This document shows positions 1-9,900 of a stretch of DNA of 11,415 bases, one piece after another; position 1 is the first letter of the stretch, and every line of letters starts with the position of its first letter. The position numbers and the translations under genes are program-made. The notes beneath the pieces were generated by a model, which worked only from the letters and a program-made list of their open reading frames with translations, was not told where the DNA came from and ran no database searches. Source of the stretch: SYIM01 sp041182885 (lineage in GTDB: Bacteria > Pseudomonadota > Gammaproteobacteria > Burkholderiales > Burkholderiaceae_E); the NCBI GenBank assembly GCA_049423065.1, contig JBMSQB010000111.1:1-11415 (forward strand), in the 5' to 3' direction.

Positions 1-970
1 TGATCCAGGCATCGATCAGGTTGGTGGCGTTGGCCTTGATGGTGACGTCCGACCCTGCGCGAATCAGGCTGTCATCGACCTTGGCAAACGCATCGCCCAG
101 AATCACGTTTACCGCCGACGCGCCCGCACCCGCCACGCCCAGCCCGGTCTGGCCCGCAGCGAGCGCAATCGAGGCCGCCGCTGCCGTGACGCGAATGGTG
201 GAGTCGGAGGTGCCGAGCACCTTCACGATGCCCTTGGCATCGATCTCGGCGCCATGAATGCTCGCCTCGACCACGCCGTCGATCACGTTTCGCGCAAGCG
301 ACACGCCCACCGAAATCGCAACGCCGGTCTGGCCAAACGCCGCCGCAATGGTGGCCGCGCCCGCGAATGAATTGATGAGCGATACATCATTGGCTGCGAT
401 GTCGACATCGGCCACGATGATGCGGCTGGGCCGCGCGCCGGCCGTGGTGGACGCCGTGTCGATGCCCGACTGCACGCGCAGTCCGATCTGGTTCTCGGCC
501 CAGACGCCTGAGCCACTGACTGCGACGCCCGTCTGACCGGCTGCGATCGCAGCCGACCCCGCCACCACCAGCGCATCGATCAGCTGGCTGGTGGACGATG
601 CGATGTTCAGATCGCCTTCGGCTGTAATGTCGCTGTCGATCACCAACGAGCGCACGGTGGCGATCGATGCGTCGCCCACCTTGCCGAAGCCGTCCTGCCC
701 GATGAGGTTGCGCGCAACCGAAATGCCGATCGAAGCGCCCACGCCGGTCTGGCCGGCCGCGATCGCCACCGAGATCGCTGCCACCCGCGCGGCGATCACA
801 GAGTGGCTCTCGGCGCTGAGGTTCACATCGGTCTTGGCGACAACGGTGCTGTCACTCAGAATTGCATCGACCCCGCCCGCGAGCGTATTGACCGCGACCG
901 CACCGGCACCCGACACCGCAATGCCGGTCTTGCCGATGCCCACCGCCATCGACGCCGCGACCGAGATCGC
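1..970 (-). repeat. Alternating GQTG repeat array, second part: five copies and continuing (residues 3439-3761)
   Basis: The most regular part of the protein. Cores in order: GIGKTGIAVSGAGAVAVN (beta), AAGQTGVGASIGISVARN (alpha), AAGQTGVAVSGSGVWAEN (beta), AFGQTGVAISVGVSLARN (alpha), AAGQTGLGVAGAGASAVN (beta). Starts at about 3439, 3500, 3573, 3639 and 3699 give a 60-73 residue period. Between cores are strands such as EGDLNIASSTSQLIDA and AGSDVTIKANATNLIDA. The array runs off the left edge without decay, so more copies are expected there. The higher mutual similarity suggests that these copies are younger than units 1 to 5. Confidence 0.8.
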
Positions 971-3900
971 GTTGAGATTGCTGCGCGTGATTTCGATGGT
1001 GTTGCCCACCACCTCGAGCGCATAGCTGTTGCCACGCGCATCGCTCACCATCCAGCGGTTTCCTGCCTCGAGTACCGACACATCGAGGTCGGGTCGCACG
1101 CGCTCCCACCGGGTCGTATCGGAATAGTCGGTTCGACCCAGGTCATATTCGATCCGGTTCTTGCCGATATAGCTGTAGATGGCGCCGCCGTCACCGCCAT
1201 AGCGGTAGTCGTCGACCAGCTTGACCGTGTCGCCACGGTTCATCGACTTGGCGTCGGGCTTGACCGGTTTCCAGCGTTTGGTATCGGTGAAATCAAGCTT
1301 TGCCAGATCGGTTTTCCACTTGCTTTTGGCGATGTATTCATACACGCCACCCGCAAGCGCGCCGGAGGTCACGCCCACCGTGTCGCCCTTCTCCAATTCC
1401 TTGGTGCCATCGGTGGTGGCGTAGTCCCACTGCAGGCTGTCGGAACTGCGATAAAGCGCAGACGGCCGCAGAAAATCGGTATCTGGCAGGTCGATGCCCT
1501 TGTCCACCATCAGCTGGGGAAGCGCCCTGACAACGGCCGGATCGGCATAGTCGGTTGCCAGCTGCCAGCGCGAGGTGTTGGCAAAGTTCTCTTTCCAGAG
1601 CTCGATGCTGGTTTCAACCTCGACGGCTTCCCAGAGGTCCTCGTCCTCGAAGTCGGCATCGGTCAGATCGATGGACGTGGAGGAGCCGACAAACTTGAAG
1701 AGCTTGCCCACCAGATCGCCGTCGTCATGGTTGCTGGCCACCCGCACCACATCGCCTGTGGCCACCTGCCGCCGGCCCACCTCGGTGGTGTAGCTTTCGG
1801 GCTGGCCGATAAACCGGTACACCCGGCCGGGTAGCCCACCCGCGGTATGGACCGCGTCAACCGCAACGGTATACCCCGCCTTGACCTTGCTCGAATCGGT
1901 CTCGACTTCGTCCCAATCCGAATGGCTGGCGAAATCGATGCCATCCAGCCCGACGAGCTTGTCGTCGCCATCGTATTCATAGACTCGACCGCTCGTGGCG
2001 CGAACCATGTCGCCCGATCGAACAGATACCAGACCGTCACGGGCGACGAAGTCCCAGGACTGGCCCTCGGTGCTTCGGAACGAGGTCTTCTTGCCGGCGT
2101 TGGCAAGCGCGTCAATCGCCGCCGGCGTGAGGCCACGCGCGGCGGCCTCGGCGAGCGTCGGTGTGGCAAGTAGCACGCCGCCCGCACTCGCGCCGATGTT
2201 CAATTCGCCCGTGCGCGCAGTGAGCCTCGCATGGTCTGCCTGAGCGAGCACGTCGGTGTCGATGCTGTTGAATGCGAGCGACAGGCCGATGGACACCGCA
2301 ACCGATGTGTTGCCCGAGACAGACGCGGCGAGCGATGCGGCCCCGGCCACTGCGTTGATCGACGTACCGCTGTCGGCGGTGAGACTGATCGAATCGGCCG
2401 CAAGCGTTCGCGGTGAGGCCGCGTCGCCATCTATCGTTGCCTCGAGGCTGGAATAGATGCGGTTCTCTGCATAGACGCCGGCCGCGCTCGCCGAAATGGC
2501 AGATTTGCCGCTTGCGCCAACGGCAGCCGTGGCGGTCAGCACGCGCGCGGTGATTTCGCCCTCGCCATCGGCACTGAGCACCAGATCACCCGCCGCGTCG
2601 ACGCCGGCGTCAGCAATGCGGGCCCGCGCCCGCGAGGTGGTTGGTGTGTAGCTCAGCAGTTTCCAGCGGCTCTCGTCGGACCAGTTCTGTGCCGGAAAAT
2701 CGATCCCTTTGCTGTCGCTGTATGTGTCGCCAACGAACTCATAGACCTCGTCATTGAGCAACCCGTTGTCGTTCAGGACCTTGGTGCCCTTGGTGAGCGT
2801 GGTGAGCTTGTTGGTGGCGTTGTAGGTTGATGCCTTGAACGCATAGTCGACCGCCACCGGCCGCGCGCCGATGATGTTGCGGGCGAATGAAAGTCCCAAT
2901 GCCACACCCGTGGCCGATTTGCCGCCGCTCAGCGATACCGCGAGCGCAAGTGTTTGCACCATCGCGCTGATCACGGCATCGTCGTTCGCCTCGATCCGCA
3001 CATCGCCGGCCTTGCCGCCAGCGCCCGTGGTCACCACATCGATCGACGACAGGTAGGCATCGGCCATCCCGTTGACGCGGTTGAACACCAGCGTGCCGCC
3101 GCCGCCCACGGCTGGCGCGCCGCCCTTCGGGCTTGCGGCCACCGCCACCGCGGAGGCGCCGCCGGTTGCGTCGATCGAAGCGCTGCGATCGATCGCAATT
3201 TTCAGGTCGCCGCCGATGCGCGCCTTGCCCGCGCCGTCGGCGCTGCCTGCCAGATAGGCCTGAACATCATTCAACACATCATTGCGGCTGAAGGCCACAC
3301 CCACCGACACCGACATCGCATCGCCGCCAGTGGAGGCCGAGATGGCCACCGAACTCGCCTTGACCTCGGAGACGATGAGCGTGAGCGCATTCGATACGAT
3401 CGAGACATTGCCGCCCGCAGTCAGGTCCTTGATGTTCGACAGGTAGGCTCGGGTGTCGGCCGCCACCTTGTTCATCGCGACAACCGGCGCAACGGTGATC
3501 GACTTCGCGCCCTCGCTACCGAGCTCGGCATTCACCGACAGTGCCGAGTTCTCGATCATCGCGTCGATCTTGCCGGTGCTCGCGGCCAGAACCGAGAGGT
3601 TGCCGCCCACCTTGATGAGGCTGCCGTCGGCCCACGCCTGCGTGAGCAACGGCTGCTGCCCGGCATAGGACGAGCCCGCAATCGAGTCGGCAATGTTCTT
3701 CAACACATTCACCGGCTCATAGCCAATCGTGTTGAAGGCGAGCGTCACGCCCACCGAGACCCCCGCCGAGACCGAGCTCGATACCGTTGCATCGATGGTG
3801 GCGTCGTTGACCGCGCTGATCACCAGATCGCCCGATGTGGCACCGGTTTCGAGCGAGCCCCCCTTGGCCCAGGCGCGTGCGCCGCCCAGCACAGTGTTGG

Positions 3901-6900
3901 TGGCCACCACCAGGTTGATCCCGTAGTCGCCCGCCGCAACTTCGCTCTCGTCTTCGGCTTTCACCTCCGAAGCATCGGTGGCGCGGATCGCGATGCCGCC
4001 GACGCCCTTGGCGGTGACCTGATCGAGCGTCGCTTCAGCGGCTGCGCGCGAATCATTCCGCACCACCAGACCGCCAAAGCCCGCCGACGCGCCGCCCCCC
4101 TCGCCGAGCAGCGAATCGATCACCTCGCCCGCGATTTCAAGGCCGAAGGTACTGAGGTCGTCGGCGCTGAACAGTGTCCAGCCGGCGCCCTCGTAATCTT
4201 GCGCGCCAAGATCGAGCATCCCGCCCGCGCCCACCCGCATGTAGGTTTTCCCGGCCTGACCCGATATGGCGCGCCAACGCGTCTGATCGGTAAAGATCTG
4301 CTCCGAGAAGTCGACGTCGACGAGCGGGGTGGCGCCAAGGTACTCGTAAGTAATGCCCGCACGCCCACCGCCCACCGACTGCAGCAGGCGTACCCGTTCG
4401 CCCTTGCCGATCGTCTCCGGCCGCTCGGTTGATTTGTAGTCGGCCGGACCAATCAGCACCAGGTGGCCGAACTTGACGTTGCGCTTGCCCGAGCGATCGG
4501 TGAAGCTGGTATCAAAGAGGTCACCGATGACAGCGTCGACCAGTCCACCACCAATGGTCTCGGTGGCGATCGGCAAGAGCGAGGCCGCCGAATCGATCCC
4601 GGACGAGTTGCTCGAATCGATCGTGATCTTGCGACCCGCCTCGAGCACGACATCAGTACCGGACGCATAAGCCTTGGCCTCGGCATTGACCATGTTGCTC
4701 GAAATGACCAGACCCACCGACACCTTGGGTCCGCCCGCTTGCATGAAGCGGTCGAGCAAGCCCTCGCTCGATCCGGTTTCGTTCTTGAGTTCCGCCTCGA
4801 TGAAGGCATCGGTCTGCGCATCGAGCGTGATCGAGCCCGCGGCCTTCACGGTGGAATCCGTGACCGTGGCGCGCGAACGCGCCGGTTGCGCGGTACCGAT
4901 CTGGGTGTTGGCAATGGCCTCGGCCGCCAGCTTCAGAACGTTCTGCGCCTGCCATCCCACGGTATTGAAGGCGAGCGTGACGCCCACCGTAGAACCCTGA
5001 GAGCTGGTGACGCTGCGGTTGGTCGCCTCGATCGAGGCCTCTTCCGAGGCCCGCACCGTGACATCACCCGTGGTGGTGACCACCTTGCTCGACTGGATGT
5101 CGGCAAGCGTTTCGGCCAGCACCATGTTGGTGGCGATCACGCCATTGGCCGCGAGCCCGCCGCCGGTGAGGCCGCCCGTGGCCTCGACCACGCTGTCGAC
5201 ATCGGCCTCGATGATGGCGGCATCGGTCGCCTTGACCGTCAGCGCGCCCGCTGTCACATCGCCGCGCAAGACCAGCGCAGTGGCCGCGCCCCGCACATCG
5301 TTGCGCACCACCAGGCCGCCCACCGAGAACCCGCCCCAGGGGGAGAAATCAGCCAGGATGGCGTTGAGCGAGCCGGTGAAGCTCGGGTCGGTTGCGCGCA
5401 GCTTGACGTTCGATACCGTGCGATCTTTCGAGCCGCCAAACTTGATGATCCAGGCCGAGGCGCCGTCTTTGGTGGTGGCCTCGGCCACCTCCACCGAGAT
5501 GCCGGTGTCCTGGAAACGCTGACCCGCGGAGTTGACGGCCTTGTTGATCGCCTGCACCAGCTGCAATTCGGTTGCGTCGCGGTTGATGCCTTCGGCGGTG
5601 TAGCGGCTGCCCCCGAAATCAAACGCCATGTCGAAGCGGCTCACTGTCTTCGAGGTGTCCAGCCGGGCAGTGAAGGTGGCACCGACCTCGACGCTGCCTG
5701 CGGTGGTCGTCTCCGCTTCGACCGCAAAGCCCGTGCTGACCTCGATCGGGCGCAACTGTGGCCGATCGCCCTTCTTGCCGAAGGTGACCGCATAGGTGAA
5801 TTCGGTCTCCGACCCGGCCGTGACCGTCAGGGTGGGCTCGCCCAGCGCGGTTCGCAGAGCGGCCTGGATGAGCGTGGCCTGATCGGCGCGAGTGGGTGCG
5901 GCGCGACCCTCACGCAGCGTCTCCGTGCGCACACCCAGCCGGTCGGCGCCCTGCTGCGCGGCAACACGCGCCCGGATCGTATCGATCGCCTGGCCGACAT
6001 TCTGGCCCGCGAGCGTGATGTCGAACGCCCAGCCAGCCGCACGATTGGAGAGCGCCACCACCGAGACGCCGCCGGCGCCAAACCAGGCTTCAAGCGCGTT
6101 GGCAAGCGCGCTTGCGGTGTCCTCGGCACTGCCCAACACCTCCACCTCAATATCGGGAAGGCCTGCCAACGCCAGCCGAACCCGGCTTCCGGTGGCCGTG
6201 AGCGGATTGATGAGCGTGAGCCGCTGCTGCTCGGCCACCGGCAAATCGATTGGCAAGAGCGTAATCGGCTCGGTGCTGATGTCGCCAAGCGCGAGGCCGA
6301 AGCTGCCGGCAGTGCCCCCCGCAGGAAGCTTGACGGTGAGCGTCTGGGTCTCGAAGCCGCCGTTGTCGCCGACATCGGTGGGCGTGAGTGCGTCCGTCCA
6401 GGCCCCTGCGCCACCAAACGGCTTGGGCAGCTCGAACACCTTCAGCAAGCCCTTGCCGATGTCGGAGACCGTACCCAGCACGCCAGGCAGACCATTGTCG
6501 GGCTCGACTTCCAGCCAGTAACCCTCGTTGCCATAGTCCTGCTCGGACAGATCGAGAGAAACCGCCTCAGGACCCATGTAGCGATAGACGAGACCGCCTT
6601 CGCCACCATTGCGGTAGCCGTCCGCCACCCGAACCTTCTTGCCGAAGTCGATCTTGCGGATACCGTCGGAGGACACAAAGTCGGCGGTGAGGCCATCGAG
6701 TTCATCCTCAGAGGACTTGCCCGCCGCAGCAACCATCCTGGTCTCTGCAAACACCGATGGCGAGTCGCTTGCCTCAACCTGCAGGTGGCCATCCACCGCG
6801 GTGCCGCCGCGCGCGCCGGTTTGCCGCCCCGCCTCGGTAAGTTTGGCGTCGGCGCTCGACTTCACCTGATTGGTGGCCAGCACCAGGCTGGCCGATGCCG

Positions 6901-9900
6901 CACCCGAACGCGCGGCGACCTCGTTGCTGATGTTGGAGGTGACGGTAGCCGTCACGTCAGCGAGAACGGCCGCATCGCCACCGATGTCGAGCGTGCTCTG
7001 CGTAACCAGCGCATTCACCGTGACCGGTTGCGCGGTACCCACCTCGCCGATGATCGTGTCGATGGTCTGCGAGATCAGGTCTTCCGCCTTCCAGCCCACC
7101 GTGTTGTAGGCAAGGAGCACCCCCACCGCGATGCCGCCCGAGCGGAGCGCCGCAGTGTTGTCGGCGGTGATGGTGGCGGTATTGGCCGCATCCACCAGCA
7201 GATCACCTGCCGCTTTCAAATCGCCGTCGCTCACCGTGGCGGACGATTCCGCGAGCACAAGGTTGGTGGCAATCAGGCCATTGACTGCGAGGCCGCCGCC
7301 GACCACCGGCAAACCCTGATCGGTCTTGGCCGTGCCATCGAGCGCGGCCTCGATCGAGGCCGACTCGTCAGCGGTGACGGCCAGCAGGCCGCCGGTGGCA
7401 ACCCTCGCATCATCGATCGAGGCGATCGCGCGACCGCGCGCGTCGTTGCGCACAGCGCTGCCGCCCACTGCGAGAAGACCGCCGGCACTGGCGAGGCTCA
7501 CCGATGCATCGATGACGGCATCGTCGGCCGCGTTGACTTCCAGATCGCCGCCCACGGCAATCTCCAGCACCTTCGATCGACCGGTGACGGCCCCGGCCTG
7601 CGCGGCAGTACCGATCCAGGCGTTCGCGCCCGAGCTCACCCGGTTCATGGCAAGTGCAAAGCCCGCGCTGCCGGTGAAGCCGCCGTCGGTGGCCGAGCCC
7701 AGGCGCGCGTCGATGGCACCCGCGCTCGAGGCGTCGATCGAGGCATCGCCCGCAATCGACAGGTTGGCATCATGCACCGCAGCCTTGCTGAACACGGTGG
7801 CTTCGCTACCCATGCCTGCGCCCAGCAGCGCACCGATCGTGGGCTGCTTCAAGCTCTGGTCTTTCCAGCCGATTGCGTTGAACGCGAGCGCAAGGCTGGC
7901 AGCAGCCGTGCCTTGCGTCGTGGCCTTGTTGAATGCGCGGATGTCGGCATCGTTGGCTGCATGAACATCGAGGTCGCCGGCAGCTGCAAGACGCCCGCCC
8001 GAGACGATCGCCGTCACCGAGCCGTTCACCACATTGGCGGCCATCAGCGAATTGAGCGAGAGGCCACCCAGACCCAGGCCGCTCGCCCCTGCGCCGCCAA
8101 ACCCCACCTTGCCAGTGAGCGTGGCGGTGATCGAGGCCTTGGAGTCGGCCCACACATCGATGTCGCCGCCGGTGGTGAGCTCCGCCCCGGTCACCCGGGT
8201 GTCGACCACATGGTTGGCCTGGTTTCGTGCAGCCGCAAGGCCGGTCGAGGCGAACAGGCCCGTGGCGCTCATCGATGCAGTGGCAACCAGCTCGGCGGAA
8301 TCGCGGGCGGCCATGCGCGCGCTGCCGCCCACGTAGTGTTCGGCGCCCGCAGTGGGCAGAAACCGGACGTTGGTGCTGGCCTCGCTCAGGTTCTGCACCA
8401 TGGCGGCGCTCGACGACCCCAGGATGCCGTCGGTGGCCTGCTTGAGCGTGGCAGTGGCTTTGAGTGCGAGATTGCCATCCAGCGCAAAATCGCCCCCCAC
8501 GTCGATAAAGCCCTTGTCGAAGCTTGCGCCCACTTCAAAGGTGGCGACCTCGCCGGCCGAGCCATCGAGAAACGCTGAAACGGTATTGGCCTTCAACGCA
8601 CCCGCGCCCTGGCGGCCGATGAGGTTGTAGGCAATCGCAGAACCCGCGCCCGCCATCGTGGAGGTGGTGACTTCGTTGCTCGCGGCGAGCGTGGCGCCAG
8701 CCTGCGAGCGAAGCGTCGCATTGCCCGCGAGCTTCATGTTCACATCGTTGGCGGCCACCTTGGCGCTGCCCAGCAGCCAGTTGGTGGCCACCGAGCCGTT
8801 GGCCGCGAGCTGCGTCCAGTCGTCAAACGGATCGGATGAATTGGCATCGACCGCGCCACGCGCGGTGGCGCTGATGGTGGCCTCGTCGATCGCCTCGACC
8901 GAGAGCGCGCCGCCATCCAGACTCAATGCATCGATCCGGGCAGACAGATCGCGCTTGAGGTCGTTGAAGACCAGGATGCCGCCCACCTGAAGCCGCGCCG
9001 ATGAGGGTCGCCCAGTATCGGCTTCGGCGCTCACCTTGAGCGCGTCGCGCGCAATCACCGACACGGTGCCGCCCGCCTTGATGCTCGCCACACCCGTGCG
9101 CCCCGCCACCTCGGCGCGGGTGCCCCCGCGATAGCGGTTGATGGCGAGCAGCCCGGCCGCGGCAGTGCTCACGCCCGGTTCATTGAGTGCATCAGCGATT
9201 GCGTCCATCACGAGCGAGGCGCGGGCATCGACCGCCACCGCACCGGCGGCCTCGAGCCGGCTTGCATCGACGGTGACCGTGGTGTCGCGCGACTTGCCGG
9301 TGTCGGCAGGCTCGCCACCCGCAAACCTGGCCGGATCGAAGGTGCCGAGATCGCCAAAATAGCGTCCGACGGCGTTCACTGCGAACACCGCTTCCTGGTC
9401 GCCATCCGGCGGCGCATTGGCACCGGTGGGCGTGTCGGCCTTGAGCTTGGCCTTGTCGCGCGCAGCAAGTTCAATGGCCGCGCTGCTCACCACCGTTGTC
9501 TGGTCGACCGATACACCCGTGCCGCCATTCAAGGTGTTCCAGGCGCGAAGCGTTCCGATGTTGATATCGAAGCCCAGCCTGAGCCCGAGGAACCCGGGGG
9601 TAAGCGGCCCCATCTTGCCCAACTTGATCTCGGATTCGAGCGACTGCGCGGCGAGCGCGACACTGCGCAACCCCGCTGCCGCGATGGTGGACTTGACCAC
9701 CGAGACCGTGACCGATGCCTGCACATCGTTGCCGGCAAGACTTGCCGGCAATGTGGAAACCCCATACCAGGACTCGAGCAACTCGCCGGTGTAGCTGCCG
9801 CCCACGGCCTTCCAGCTCGAGCGGTCCTGCGCAATGAAGCTTGCCTCGCCCTTGGAGCGCAGCGTGAGTGTGTCGACGCGAACGGCAGTAGTGGTCGCCC

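Noticed and set aside
1..970. CRISPR array or tandem DNA repeat suggested by recurring GCCGGTCTGGCC-like words
   Set aside because: The words mark GQTG codons in a coding repeat. Spacing is 60-73 codons, copies differ at synonymous sites and the frame stays open, so this is protein repeat structure, not CRISPR.
5827..6417. Shorter minus-strand ORFs in other frames (for example 5827-6417, 1663-2187, 9529-9975)
   Set aside because: They overlap the giant gene in a shifted frame, are Arg/Ser/Pro-rich as expected of frame-shifted GC-rich coding DNA, and have no convincing ribosome binding site or motif.
1085..6649. RTX (GGxGxDxLx) calcium-binding nonapeptides
   Set aside because: Gly/Asp-rich stretches such as YGGDGGAIYSY and GGEGGLVYRY are isolated parts of the Trp/Tyr module and do not repeat every nine residues.
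4463..8578. A 1,371-codon plus-strand ORF, with similar long plus-strand ORFs at 2954-4432, 803-1834, 1847-2173 and 10697-11050
   Set aside because: These are in the exact codon-complement register of the giant gene, so a stop appears only where the real gene uses TTA, CTA or TCA. Those codons are rare in this GC-rich gene, which leaves long antisense frames. The translations are rich in Arg, His, Gly and Asp with no domain pattern, while the minus-strand frame gives clear repeats.
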